Source: Synechococcus sp. RS9916
Lineage (GTDB): Bacteria > Cyanobacteriota > Cyanobacteriia > PCC-6307 > Cyanobiaceae
Assembly (NCBI RefSeq): GCF_000153825.1
Contig: NZ_DS022299.1
Location: 647,216 to 711,215, forward strand
Direction of reading: 5' to 3'
DNA: 64,000 nucleotides
Within the stretch, counting starts at the first letter, position 1. Each line of letters begins with the position of its first letter. The notes under the pieces were generated by a model that saw nothing but the letters and a program-made list of their open reading frames with translations, was not told the origin of the DNA and made no database searches. Positions 1-8,215 of this stretch are shown one piece after another. The position numbers and the translations under genes were made by a program.

Positions 1-1094
1 CAGCTGAGCGCCGCCAGACAGGCTTTCACCTCGTCGGTGTTCACATCCGAGCGAATGCTGACGGCCCCAATGGCGTCTGGAACCACAAAACGAACGGTGC
101 CGTCCTGTACTTTCTTATCCCCTTGAAGGGTCTCGAGCACTGCTGAAGGGTCCAGCGGTGGCCAGACGGTGGGCAATCCACATTTCTGAATCAGTCGGCG
201 TTGGCGGTTCGCCTGGTCTCGGCTCCAGTGACCCCGTTGCACTGCCAGTTCCCCCACCGCCACCATCCCAATGGCGACGGCTTCGCCATGCAGCCAGGTG
301 CCATATCCGGTGAGGTTCTCGACCACGTGTCCAAACGTGTGTCCGTAATTGAGGATGGCCCGCTGCCCTCCTTCCCGTTCATCGGCCGCCACCACGTTGG
401 CCTTGGCTTGGGCTGAACGCTCGAGGATCGTCTGCAGAACGCCATCCGGCAAAGCTGACGCCTCACTCAACCCATCGCAGCTCTCAAGCAGATCAAACAG
501 GCCCGGATCGCCAATCACCCCGTACTTGATCACCTCGGCCATCCCGGCGCGAAATTCGCGATCCGGAAGTGTGTTCAACGTGTCGGGATCGATCAGGACC
601 AGTTTGGGTTGGTGGAAAGCACCGATCAGGTTTTTGCCGCCTGGGTGGTTGACCCCTGTTTTGCCGCCGATGGCGGCGTCCACCATGGCGAGAAGGGTGG
701 TCGGGACCTGCACCACGGCGATCCCCCGCAACCAGGTGGCCGCAGCGAAGCCGGTCATGTCACCGACCACGCCACCACCGAGGGCGACCATCAGTGACCC
801 TCGCTCGAGCCGCAGGCGATGGGCTGCGTCGTGGATCTGGCTGACTGTGCCCAGGTGCTTTTGGTCTTCGCCGGCCTCGATCACCAGGGAGTCGGCTTCA
901 AAGCCACTGCTGCGCAGACTCTCCAGCACGGTGGCGCCATAAGGTCCGGCCACATCCGCATTGCTGACGACCAGAACCTTGCGGGGTGCGCTGATCCCGC
1001 TGTTCAACATTTCCTGTCCGAGGTTCTGCAAGCCCCCGCTGCCGATCACGACGTCGTAAGGGTTTGACGCGAGCTTGACGGTGATCCGTTGCAT
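1..1094 (-). CDS. aroB: 3-dehydroquinate synthase (3' end outside window)
   Basis: Second step of the shikimate pathway: the NAD-dependent cyclisation of DAHP to 3-dehydroquinate in the cytosol. The 364 visible residues are close to the usual family length, so only the extreme C terminus is missing past position 1. Seen directly: the NAD-binding GGGVVGD at about residues 106-112, AEVIKYG at 186-192 holding the metal-binding Glu, NYGHTFGH at 249-256 and LHGEA at 268-272 carrying the two metal-binding His. The ATG at 1094 gives the typical start just before the first beta strand. It is divergent from the permease gene at 1193, with about 98 bp between them for both promoters. Confidence 0.96.
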   Translation of the reverse strand, partial: MQRITVKLASNPYDVVIGSGGLQNLGQEMLNSGISAPRKVLVVSNADVAGPYGATVLESLRSSGFEADSLVIEAGEDQKHLGTVSQIHDAAHRLRLERGSLMVALGGGVVGDMTGFAAATWLRGIAVVQVPTTLLAMVDAAIGGKTGVNHPGGKNLIGAFHQPKLVLIDPDTLNTLPDREFRAGMAEVIKYGVIGDPGLFDLLESCDGLSEASALPDGVLQTILERSAQAKANVVAADEREGGQRAILNYGHTFGHVVENLTGYGTWLHGEAVAIGMVAVGELAVQRGHWSRDQANRQRRLIQKCGLPTVWPPLDPSAVLETLQGDKKVQDGTVRFVVPDAIGAVSIRSDVNTDEVKACLAALS

Positions 1095-1192
1095 CGGGCG
1101 ATGGGCAACGCCAGGCGGCGTTCAGGATGTGGATCCACTCTGCCGCCCAGATGGTCGGATCCGCCTAATCTCCGCGCAGCGGGCAAACGGGC

Positions 1193-2092
1193 ATGGCCCA
1201 ACAGGCGGATCAAGGTCGATCGCGGCAGACCATCACAGCCTGGGCGTTTCTGGCCCCGGCGTTAATTCTTCTCAGCCTGTCGGTGTTGGTGCCAGCGTTG
1301 ATGGCTCTGGTGATGACCTTCACTCAGACGGGTCTTGATGTCTCCGAACCGCTTCGTTTTGTAGGGCTTGCCAATCTGCAACGCCTGAGCATGGATCCGA
1401 TGTTTTATCGGGTGCTGACGACCACGCTGCTTTATCTGGTGGGAATCGTTCCCCCGATTGTGCTCGGATCCCTTGCGTTGGCTGTGTTGGTGAACCGTGC
1501 CCTTCCTGGGATGCATTGGCTCCGTGCTGGGTTTTACACCCCGGTGCTGGTTTCGATCGTCGTGGCCGCGATCGCTTTTCGCTGGCTTTACGCCGAGAAC
1601 GGGTTGATCAATGGCTGGCTTGTGGCATTGCTGGGTGACGCTTTCGCGCCGATCGGGTTTCTGACCAATCCGTTGTTGGCGCTTCCTTCGGTGATGTTGG
1701 TGACTCTCTGGAAGGGGCTTGGCTACTACATGGTCATCTTCCTTGCGGGGCTGCAGGGGATTCCGCAGGAGCTCTACGAGGCCGCTGAACTGGATGGCAG
1801 TGAGGGTTGGCGGAAGCATCTCGATATCACGCTTCCCCTGCTTCGTCCCTATATCACCCTGGTTTCGGTGATTTCAGCAATTGCCGCCACGAAGGTGTTT
1901 GAGGAGGTGTATCTGATGACCCAAGGTGGACCAGCGGATTCCACCCGCACCCTTGTTTATTACGTCTATGACCAAGCTTTTGCAGAGCTGGAGATCAGCT
2001 ATGCCTGCACCGTTGGTCTGGCACTCTTCCTTTTGGTGATGATCCTCACCGTGTTCCGTCTGCTGTTTGCCGGCGAGAGAGGATTGATCTGA
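1193..2092 (+). CDS. Sugar-type ABC transporter permease (MalF/UgpA-like), unpartnered
   Basis: Integral membrane subunit of a carbohydrate-type ABC importer, 299 aa, with about six hydrophobic segments. The coupling-loop signature of binding-protein-dependent permeases is visible: EAAELDG starting near residue 197, followed by a TLPLLRP stretch. The ATG at 1193 is followed by a short polar N terminus and then the first membrane helix. No binding protein, second permease or ATPase lies beside it, because it sits between aroB and purK. It must work with subunits encoded elsewhere, possibly including the shared ATPase at 20792-21766. The substrate cannot be told from sequence. purK follows 25 bp downstream on the same strand, so the two may be co-transcribed. 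Confidence 0.85.
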   Translation: MAQQADQGRSRQTITAWAFLAPALILLSLSVLVPALMALVMTFTQTGLDVSEPLRFVGLANLQRLSMDPMFYRVLTTTLLYLVGIVPPIVLGSLALAVLVNRALPGMHWLRAGFYTPVLVSIVVAAIAFRWLYAENGLINGWLVALLGDAFAPIGFLTNPLLALPSVMLVTLWKGLGYYMVIFLAGLQGIPQELYEAAELDGSEGWRKHLDITLPLLRPYITLVSVISAIAATKVFEEVYLMTQGGPADSTRTLVYYVYDQAFAELEISYACTVGLALFLLVMILTVFRLLFAGERGLI

Positions 2093-2117
2093 TCTCCTTC
2101 TGTTCTGCCCCTTGCCC

Positions 2118-3296
2118 ATGACCAGCCCCACCGCTGAGAACGGCAGCCCACGCATTGGAGTGGTGGGTGGCGGTCAGCTGGCCCGGATGTTGGTGGAAGC
2201 TGCACGCGAGCGGGGTCTGGCAGTGATTGTTCAGAGTGCGTCGTCCTCGGACCCCGCAGCCCAACTGGCCGATGAGCTGGTGCAAGCGGACCCTGTCGAT
2301 GCTCAGGCCACGCAGGCGTTTCTCGGACGGTGTGGTGGGATCACCTTTGAAAATGAGTGGGTCAACATCGATGCGCTGTCGGCGCTGGAACGCAAAGGGG
2401 CACCCTTTCGCCCATCACTTTCCAGCCTCCAGCCCCTGGTCAACAAGCTGCATCAGCGTCTTTTGCTGGATGAGCTGTCCATTCCAAGCCCGGCTTGGGT
2501 GGAGCTGAAAGAGATTGATCCTGGAACCCCGGCCTTACCCAAGGGATGGTCATTTCCGGTGATGGCCAAGGCTGCGACCGGTGGATATGACGGCAAAGGC
2601 ACGCAGGTGGTCCGTTCCGTTGATGGTTTGGCCGAGCTGCTTCGCTCGGTGGATCCTGAGAATTGGCTGCTTGAGGCCTGGGTGGACTACGAGAAGGAGC
2701 TGGCGCTCGTGGTGAGCCGCGACCAGTCCGGAAGGGTACGGGCCATGCCCCTCGTGGAGACCCAGCAATCGGATCAGGTGTGCGATTGGGTCCTGGCTCC
2801 GGCAGCAGTGGAGCAATTGGTGGAAGCCACCGCTTACAACGTTGCGGCTTCCTTGCTCACCAAGCTCGATTACGTGGGGGTTCTCGCGATCGAAATGTTT
2901 TATGGATCCAAAGGCCTGTTGGTGAACGAAATCGCACCGCGCACCCATAATTCCGGCCATTTTTCGATTGAGGCCTGCAAAAGCAGTCAGTTTGATCAGC
3001 AGCTCTGCATCGCAGCTGGTTTGCAGGTGCCCGATCCGGAGCTGAAGGTGCCCGGTGCTCTCATGGTGAATCTGCTTGGCTTAGCGGTTGACCAGGCAGC
3101 ACCGCTTGAGCAGCGATTGGCAGCCCTCCAGGCCGATCCTTCCCTGCACTTGCACTGGTATGGCAAGCAGGGTGAGAGTGAGGGGCGAAAGCTGGGTCAT
3201 GTCACGGTGCTGCTGTCAGCCACTGATGCAGAGACTCGAAGAAACGAGGCGATGGAAGCCTTGAACAAGGTGCGCTCGATCTGGCCCCTGCCCTAA
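2118..3296 (+). CDS. purK: 5-(carboxyamino)imidazole ribonucleotide synthase
   Basis: ATP-grasp enzyme of purine synthesis that makes N5-CAIR from AIR, bicarbonate and ATP. At 392 aa it has the usual size. The N terminus shows the nucleotide-binding start GVVGGGQLARML. The ATP-grasp core includes a glycine-rich TGGYDGKG loop, and the acidic metal-binding part is followed by NEIAPRTHNSGH, characteristic of PurK. I chose the ATG at 2118 (MTSPTAEN); a TTG two codons earlier is possible but less likely. purN, another purine gene, lies in this window at 43605. Confidence 0.95.
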   Translation: MTSPTAENGSPRIGVVGGGQLARMLVEAARERGLAVIVQSASSSDPAAQLADELVQADPVDAQATQAFLGRCGGITFENEWVNIDALSALERKGAPFRPSLSSLQPLVNKLHQRLLLDELSIPSPAWVELKEIDPGTPALPKGWSFPVMAKAATGGYDGKGTQVVRSVDGLAELLRSVDPENWLLEAWVDYEKELALVVSRDQSGRVRAMPLVETQQSDQVCDWVLAPAAVEQLVEATAYNVAASLLTKLDYVGVLAIEMFYGSKGLLVNEIAPRTHNSGHFSIEACKSSQFDQQLCIAAGLQVPDPELKVPGALMVNLLGLAVDQAAPLEQRLAALQADPSLHLHWYGKQGESEGRKLGHVTVLLSATDAETRRNEAMEALNKVRSIWPLP

Positions 3297-3545
3297 AATT
3301 TGGGTCGGACTGCTGTGTTGGTGACGGCCTTTTCTAGTGCTCTGATCTGACTCTCTATCGACTTGGGGCGACTGCCGTGTCGGTGCCGTAAACCGGCCTT
3401 GTAGCCGGAAACGAATCCCCACTTTTGTTACCCCTTCTGGTTCTTCCAGGTCGATCACTGGGGCTCGCACGGCATGGTGGTCCCCCACCTTCGAAAGACG
3501 TTTTGCTTCCTTGAGCAAGCGTCGATGTCTTGATTGCTGAGCCAT
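3216..3545 (-). CDS. Doubtful small ORF antisense to the end of purK
   Basis: A 109-codon ATG-started frame on the minus strand. The first 50 or so residues have a balanced, protein-like composition (MAQQSRHRRLLKEAKRL, then an acidic/valine stretch), whereas the last third overlaps purK antisense and is low in information. No family is recognised and no good ribosome binding site is visible. It may be a short real gene whose true end is unclear, or a chance frame. It is listed only because it is the best candidate in an otherwise empty stretch. Confidence 0.2.
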   Translation of the reverse strand: MAQQSRHRRLLKEAKRLSKVGDHHAVRAPVIDLEEPEGVTKVGIRFRLQGRFTAPTRQSPQVDRESDQSTRKGRHQHSSPTQILGQGPDRAHLVQGFHRLVSSSLCISG

Positions 3546-3769
3546 TAGTCACTGGATGCCTTGTCGCCATGGGTGTGGGGCGATTGCTGCCACTGAGCGA
3601 TGAAGCAGGCAATCTCAGTGGAAAGCAAACAACCTCAAGGGCAAGGCGACGGACTGCCAAATGGCAGATAAACCTGTGACCAAGATCACAGCCATGGTTG
3701 TGCCAGGTCACAGATTCGGGTGCTCGTCACAGCGATGGTGTGGGGACAGAACATCAATCCACACTTCGA
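3297..3769. other. Gene-poor stretch downstream of purK
   Basis: About 470 bp with no recognisable gene on the plus strand. Its only notable frame is the doubtful minus-strand ORF starting at 3545. I see no tRNA, no strong hairpin followed by a T run, and no tandem repeats. It may contain the promoter of the small secreted protein at 3770 or an unrecognised small RNA. Confidence 0.4.
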
Positions 3770-4090
3770 ATGAATCCGATGACATTCTCACGTGCAATCG
3801 CAACGGCTTCTTTGGCTGCACCTTTGATGTTTGCTGCAATGCCCGGTAGGGCCATGAATCAGTGGCTGACTGTGGGGACGAACACGAGTGGCAATACTTA
3901 CTATGTGAGACCACTTGAGTTTTCTGGTCGTTATCGGAGGTTTTTAGGAACAGCCTCCCATGTCGATTCAGTCTTCAAGCAAGTTGCAGATTGCACGCGT
4001 TGGCGAGTGCGTCCTCTCAGTAGCCAGTTTTGGCAAGTTGTGAAACCCGGAAGTATCGGTGAAGTCGAGATCAAGATGATCTGTCAGTGA
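3770..4090 (+). CDS. Small secreted protein of unknown function
   Basis: 106 aa starting MNPMTFSRAIATASLAAPLM, a classical signal peptide with an Ala/Leu/Met-rich core and a probable cleavage site after a small-residue stretch near GRAMN. The mature part of about 75 residues contains a Thr/Asn-rich segment, a YYVRPLEF segment and two cysteines, one in ADCTRW and one at the very C terminus. I recognise no family. Base use is somewhat AT-richer than its neighbours. A second start (MTFSRA) lies three codons in. The gene stands alone in a sparse region and converges with the DUF2103 gene. Confidence 0.6.
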   Translation: MNPMTFSRAIATASLAAPLMFAAMPGRAMNQWLTVGTNTSGNTYYVRPLEFSGRYRRFLGTASHVDSVFKQVADCTRWRVRPLSSQFWQVVKPGSIGEVEIKMICQ

Positions 4091-4133
4091 TCCCTATGGC
4101 GCTGTGTTATTTCGCTCTTTAGTTTGGCTTCGC

Positions 4134-4442
4134 TCAAGCTTTGAGTGCGCGCTTTTGTGCGGTAGCCAACGGTTTGCAGGCCTCAATCCGTTGTTCCAAT
4201 TCTTCGGCAGCAAGGCTGGTCACCACAAAAACCTCCTGCACGGTCGATCCTCGACGCGCCATTAGCTTGAACCCTCCGCGCATTGGCGTTGACAGGCGCA
4301 GCTTCAGACCTGGAGAGCGCCCTCTAACCCTTGCGATCACACCCGGGGTAATGGTCTGAATGGCCTCATCCCTAGCAAGGCTTTTAAGCCATGGGATCAA
4401 TCCCTCCACATAGGTGCTGTGGGTAATGACCAGGCGTCCCAA
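4134..4442 (-). CDS. DUF2103 family protein (predicted metal-binding)
   Basis: 102 aa. The N-terminal MGRLVITHSTYVEGLI, the ITPGVIARVRGRSPGL segment and the RGGFKLMARRG segment are the hallmarks of the DUF2103 family, widespread in cyanobacteria and described as predicted metal-binding. No reaction is established. The Lys/Arg-rich central part could suit nucleic acid or phosphate binding, which is inference only. The ATG at 4442 gives the conserved MGRL start. It converges with the secreted-protein gene and is transcribed away from the small ORF at 4517. Confidence 0.85.
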   Translation of the reverse strand: MGRLVITHSTYVEGLIPWLKSLARDEAIQTITPGVIARVRGRSPGLKLRLSTPMRGGFKLMARRGSTVQEVFVVTSLAAEELEQRIEACKPLATAQKRALKA

Positions 4443-4516
4443 AGTGGTGGTTGGATCTTCAGTTGGCTGAACCTAGCGACTGTGGCTACGACACAGTGAG
4501 AGGCTCATGGCCGGTG

Positions 4517-4744
4517 ATGCTCAAATCCGTAGACACACTCCGAGCATTGGTGGCTGAGCCCTTGCATCAACGTTGTGGCCCAGAGGCATGTGTGCTCACT
4601 ACCGAGTTGCACGGTCCAGAGGTGCGTGGCTTGGCATTCTCTCCAGGCAGGGTGTTGCGTTACGTCCTCAACAGGGAGACGAAATGCTTGCGGCTGTCGG
4701 TCTGGCTTTGTTTAACCAGCTCAAGCCGCGTCCCTGCTGCATGA
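4517..4744 (+). CDS. Hypothetical small protein
   Basis: 75 codons from the ATG at 4517 (MLKSVDTLRALVAEPLHQRC). The frame is open upstream to 4451, but the extra residues look non-coding. Composition is plausible, with four cysteines, and the C terminus ends close to the convergent TVP38 gene. I recognise no domain. It could equally be a chance frame in a weakly coding region, so confidence is low. Confidence 0.3.
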   Translation: MLKSVDTLRALVAEPLHQRCGPEACVLTTELHGPEVRGLAFSPGRVLRYVLNRETKCLRLSVWLCLTSSSRVPAA

Positions 4745-4748
4745 GGTT

Positions 4749-5417
4749 CTAATCCGTTGTCGCTTCTTGGGAGCGTTTTTTCATGAGCCCCGTGAAGACC
4801 GCGAGGCCAAACATGGCGAGAAGGGCAAGGCCGAGGGGTAAGCCTGCGCTTTTGGACCCATCCACACCATTGGCGGCTTCAGCGCCAACCGTTACGAGGA
4901 TGGAATCACTCACTAAAACGCTGATCAACAGAGCCGGAGCAAACACCCTCCAACGGGTTCGGCTGATGCCAATGGCGTAACTCAAAAAGTCGAAGAGTCC
5001 GGTCATCAATAGCCCGGTCATCAGGAAGAAGTTCCCTTCCAGCTGATTTTTGCTGAAGCCATCGATGCGCTCCATCGCTCGCTTTCCCACCAGTCGGCTC
5101 ACCGGTCCGCGGCCCCAGGTGCGTGCGATCAGGAAAGCACTGCTGCAGAACAGCAGATCAGATAAGACGATGGTGAGGTAGCCGGTTTTAAAGCCGAGCA
5201 GGGAGCCCGCGAGCAGGGAGTAGATCGAGCTCGGTAGGGCCGGAAGGATGATGCTGACCCCGCGCAACAGGAAAATTCCCAGTGGCGCCCAGAACCCCAT
5301 GCCTTCAACCGCCGTTCTCAGTGGTTCGATGCCGTAGCGCTGAAGTGCAACGACAGCAAGGACGAAAAGGGCAAGGATCGCAGCGATCTTCAACCCCTTT
5401 TTTAAAGCCGGCACCAA
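4749..5417 (-). CDS. TVP38/TMEM64 (VTT/DedA-like) membrane protein
   Basis: 222 aa with about five or six membrane segments. The central region has the VTT-domain features: LLRGVSIILPALPSS, a re-entrant-loop-like proline motif, followed by a GxLLGF stretch and a second half with GLFDFLSYAIG. The family includes yeast Tvp38 and bacterial YdjX/YdjZ, and its members are thought to move lipids or act in membrane homeostasis. The precise role here is unknown. The short Lys-rich tail (KKRSQE) is probably cytosolic. It is separated by about 60 bp from clpS upstream on the same strand. Confidence 0.85.
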   Translation of the reverse strand: MVPALKKGLKIAAILALFVLAVVALQRYGIEPLRTAVEGMGFWAPLGIFLLRGVSIILPALPSSIYSLLAGSLLGFKTGYLTIVLSDLLFCSSAFLIARTWGRGPVSRLVGKRAMERIDGFSKNQLEGNFFLMTGLLMTGLFDFLSYAIGISRTRWRVFAPALLISVLVSDSILVTVGAEAANGVDGSKSAGLPLGLALLAMFGLAVFTGLMKKRSQEATTD

Positions 5418-5478
5418 AGCTTGAGCGGGTTGGTGGAGTGTAAAGCGAGTGATTCGGCGTCAGCTTGACTCTGACCGT

Positions 5479-5775
5479 TTAGCAGCGTTCGATCGGGGCC
5501 ATGGTGAGCCCTTCGCCGGTGAGTTGTTGGTGGTAGAGCTCCGCTTGCTCGAGAGGGCCGCACCAGACCTCAGCAGAGCCTTGGCCATCCACCTGATGGG
5601 CAAGGTCCCAAGCCCGTTCTGTCCCCATGCCGGGAATGATTTTGCAGAGACAGTCGACCACGTGTTGGAAGGTGTTGACGTCGTCGTTCAACACGATCAC
5701 CCGCGCTTCCGGGTACCCCTGGGTAGTGCGTGATCGCTCTAAAAGGGTGGATTGGGCTCCAGAAGACCCTGTCAT
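5479..5775 (-). CDS. clpS: ATP-dependent Clp protease adaptor ClpS
   Basis: 98 aa N-degron adaptor that delivers substrates to the ClpC/ClpP protease. The conserved core is present: VIVLNDDVNTFQHVV at about residues 25-40, the hydrophobic substrate pocket region around the IIPGM loop, and AWDLAHQVDGQG. The C-terminal PLEQAELYHQQL and GLTMAPIE match cyanobacterial/plastid ClpS1. ATG 5775 (MTGSSGAQ) is preferred over a TTG three codons earlier. It is divergent from petN. The proteolytic subunit clpP lies 2.4 kb away. Confidence 0.94.
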   Translation of the reverse strand: MTGSSGAQSTLLERSRTTQGYPEARVIVLNDDVNTFQHVVDCLCKIIPGMGTERAWDLAHQVDGQGSAEVWCGPLEQAELYHQQLTGEGLTMAPIERC

Positions 5776-5844
5776 GAGAATCAACAGTTCTGGCGATATG
5801 GCTTAAGAGCCTAGTTAAACTGCTGCCACTTGCTTAACGCCCCC

Positions 5845-5946
5845 ATGCTGTTCACCTTCGCCTGGGCTTCCCTGGCCGCCATGTTCAGCTTCTCGATCGC
5901 CATGGTCGTTTGGGGTCGCAACGGCGACGGCACCCTCAACTTCTGA
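5845..5946 (+). CDS. petN: Cytochrome b6f complex subunit PetN
   Basis: 33 aa, the full normal length. It starts [20 protein letters not shown] and ends [13 protein letters not shown], matching the single-helix PetN (subunit 8) of the cytochrome b6f complex, which sits in the thylakoid membrane and is needed for complex assembly and stability. One transmembrane helix spans most of the protein. It is short enough to be missed by length-filtered gene finding. It is divergent from clpS (69 bp between starts), with a tiny membrane ORF starting 4 bp after its stop. Confidence 0.95.
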   Translation: MLFTFAWASLAAMFSFSIAMVVWGRNGDGTLNF

Positions 5947-5950
5947 GGTC

Positions 5951-6100
5951 TTGACTGAGGCACTGCAAACGCCAGCCCTAAACCAGGGGCTGGCAATTGT
6001 TGCTGCATCACTGCTGGTTTTCGTCAGTGGTGCAGTGATTTATCTCTCGACAATCGAATGGCGAGACCGTCGTCGTCGCAAGGGATCAGGAAAGAGTTAA
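5951..6100 (+). CDS. Tiny single-helix membrane protein downstream of petN
   Basis: 49 codons from a TTG start 4 bp after the petN stop: a polar lead (TEALQTPALNQG), one clear transmembrane helix (about residues 15-35, LAIVAASLLVFVSGAVIYL), then a basic tail (EWRDRRRRKGSGK). This is a positive-inside topology. No ATG or GTG exists in the open frame, so TTG is the best start. The last 43 nt overlap the start of the next gene in another frame, suggesting translational coupling or a later start for that gene. The family is not recognised; a small thylakoid protein is possible by context. Confidence 0.6.
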   Translation: MTEALQTPALNQGLAIVAASLLVFVSGAVIYLSTIEWRDRRRRKGSGKS

Positions 6101-7461
6101 GTCGCAGGGTCTTGAGACCCTGGCGATTGTCCCCGACGACATCCGTTGGTTTAACGGCCCTTTTTGTCTGTTCTCTCGCTGGCTTGGTTGCGAGTCAACA
6201 GTCGATTGGCAATCCTCGCCAGATCGGCTTGGCCAAGCTTGCTGCTGGGATGCCCCTGGTTCAGGCCTTCCAGGGCGATCCCTCCCAGGCTCCACCTCAG
6301 TTGTGGAACCGCCGACTCGGTATCAATCCAGCGTCTTCACTGTGGAAGCGTCTTGGACGTGCGCTTTGGTGGCAAGCGTGGAGTGGCGATGGTCAGGCGT
6401 ACCTTGTGATTCCCGCATGGCTTTGGTCTGATCAGCCTCCTTCGGGTGTGTCCGCAAGGCGACTGGATGGCCTTGTCGTGATCAGTGCTGATGCCTTGAA
6501 TCAGCAACAACTGCAGCAGCAGCTGGCCTCGGCATCGGGTGCGCGTTCCACCGCTCCTCTTCAGGCTGCCTGCATTCGCAAACTTGACAGCTCGCCCGCT
6601 GTGTATTGGCAACCGGAAGCGCTTGCTCGCTTGAGTGGCGCCTTGTCACCTCTGCTTCAGCAAGCGCGATACGGCTGTCTTTCCCTGCGATTGCACAATG
6701 AGTCGCTGCAATGGCAAGGTTGGGCTGGACGTCGATCCTTCGCAGGCGCACCGTCCAATCTGGCGTTGATGGAAAGCTTCGCGATGCCAGAGCTCTCCTC
6801 ATCCAAAGACCCTTCGCCCCTGCTCAGTGTTCAAGGCCAGCAACTTGGCTTGCTGTTCAATGCTCTTGCTTCGCGAGAGATTATTCGTGAGCCTCTCGAG
6901 CAGTATTACGGCTTCGCTCAGCCTGAACGCGAGCAGATCCTGAAGGCTCCCTTTCACCTGCGTCTGGTGCCTCAGGCTGAGGGCGCTTACCAAGCAGGTT
7001 TGCAGCTGCAGATCTCGCTCCCCCACAAGTCGCAGGCGATGCAACGCAGCCTGAAGGTGCTGAGTGGACGTCTTCGTGATCAGGGGCTTCGTGTTTCCAA
7101 GCCGTCAGCGACCAGCTGGATTGATCCCCAGGGCACGAGCCGTCAGGTCGTTGGCGGATGGCTCTGGATCGCCCCTAAGACGGATGAATCGGTGCTCAGT
7201 GTTGGTCTTGGGCTTTCACCTGCCGCAACAGTCTTCACTGGCCCAAAAGCAAATCCAAACAAGGATCTAACGCTCTCCCTGAGCGTCAATCCTCGTGATT
7301 TGGCGGAACGCGGATTGCTCAGCGGCACTTGGCCAAGGGTGGTGAGACAAACCCCCCGCCTACAGCTGACGCTGAAGTCCATGGGGGGCGTGTCATCGTC
7401 CGCTACGGACTGGATGGAGCTCAGGGGTCAGCTGGCGCTTGCAGCTGCGGGGGAATCCTGA
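6058..7461 (+). CDS. Conserved-looking membrane-anchored protein of unknown function
   Basis: 467 aa. The basic N terminus is followed by one hydrophobic segment at about residues 30-47 (TTSVGLTALFVCSLAGLVAS) and then a large soluble, Ala/Leu/Gln-rich region with Trp-rich patches (LGRALWWQAWSGD). No known catalytic motif is visible. It resembles long cyanobacterial anchored proteins of unknown role, but I cannot assign a family. ATG 6058 lies inside the preceding tiny ORF; a later TTG start is possible. Its 3' end overlaps the convergent psb29 by 34 nt. Confidence 0.75.
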   Translation: MARPSSSQGIRKELSRRVLRPWRLSPTTSVGLTALFVCSLAGLVASQQSIGNPRQIGLAKLAAGMPLVQAFQGDPSQAPPQLWNRRLGINPASSLWKRLGRALWWQAWSGDGQAYLVIPAWLWSDQPPSGVSARRLDGLVVISADALNQQQLQQQLASASGARSTAPLQAACIRKLDSSPAVYWQPEALARLSGALSPLLQQARYGCLSLRLHNESLQWQGWAGRRSFAGAPSNLALMESFAMPELSSSKDPSPLLSVQGQQLGLLFNALASREIIREPLEQYYGFAQPEREQILKAPFHLRLVPQAEGAYQAGLQLQISLPHKSQAMQRSLKVLSGRLRDQGLRVSKPSATSWIDPQGTSRQVVGGWLWIAPKTDESVLSVGLGLSPAATVFTGPKANPNKDLTLSLSVNPRDLAERGLLSGTWPRVVRQTPRLQLTLKSMGGVSSSATDWMELRGQLALAAAGES

Positions 7462-8132
7462 TCAGTCGCTGCTTCGTTCTGGCGCTCACGCTTGCGGCGC
7501 TCTGCGGCAAGGGTTTCTTCCATCAGCTCAACGGCCTGAGCCATGCGTTCAAGATTGCCTGTGTAGATACCAAGGTCTTTTTCGACCCGCTCTTTGGTCA
7601 GGCCAAGCGGCTCACTCAGTTCATGGGCCAGCTTGGCGAGTTCCGAGGGATCCGAGCCATCGTCACCTTGGGCTTTGGCCAGCAGCGTCAGCAGGCCAAC
7701 GGCCATCAAACGTGAGTAATGGAAATTGGCATGATCCGCCCGCTTGAGCACCTTGGTGATCGCTGCTGGAGCGCCTTCGCCTTTGTTGCGCAACCATTGC
7801 TGCACATCCTCGAAGGAGTGGCCCTGCACCGCATGTTCACTGTCAAGGGCGAGTTGCTTGAGGGCAGCAGGGTCAAAACCGTTGCAGCTGCAGATGGCTG
7901 CGAATAGGGAATCGAGATGGGCTTCCGGTCGGTAGCCGCGGGTGAAGGCGTCGAACACCTGACGCAGCCCCACTGCAAACAAAGCGTCGACCTTGAACTG
8001 CTTCTGATGACTGAGCAGGTGCAGCTCCACCAGAAGCTCATCGGCTGTACGGCGATACAGCGATGGAATCACGTGGGGGAAAGCGCTGTGGAAGGCGCGC
8101 TTGCTGTCAGCAATGGTCAGATGCTCACCCAA
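7428..8132 (-). CDS. psb29: Psb29/Thf1, thylakoid formation and PSII repair factor
   Basis: 234 aa. The N terminus TIADSKRAFHSAFPHVIPSLYRR, the LLVELHLLSHQ segment and the VFDAFTRGYRPE segment are diagnostic of Psb29/Thf1. It is known to bind and stabilise FtsH protease complexes during photosystem II repair. The C-terminal third is a charged coiled coil with an Ala/Ser-rich tail. The only start in the open frame upstream of the conserved region is a TTG at 8132. It is divergent from clpP and 0.8 kb from ftsH, which fits its role in protein quality control. Confidence 0.94.
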   Translation of the reverse strand: MGEHLTIADSKRAFHSAFPHVIPSLYRRTADELLVELHLLSHQKQFKVDALFAVGLRQVFDAFTRGYRPEAHLDSLFAAICSCNGFDPAALKQLALDSEHAVQGHSFEDVQQWLRNKGEGAPAAITKVLKRADHANFHYSRLMAVGLLTLLAKAQGDDGSDPSELAKLAHELSEPLGLTKERVEKDLGIYTGNLERMAQAVELMEETLAAERRKRERQNEAATDQDSPAAASAS

Positions 8133-8215
8133 GTGGCTACACCAAAAAGATATGGATTAGACCTTAGCGCCGCTGAAGCCGCCGTTAGGATTGCTTGACC
8201 CAAGAATGGTGCAGC

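Noticed and set aside
3355-3711. 118-codon minus-strand frame
   Set aside because: Composition (Pro/Arg/Ser-rich, no conserved pattern) looks like chance; overlaps another candidate frame.
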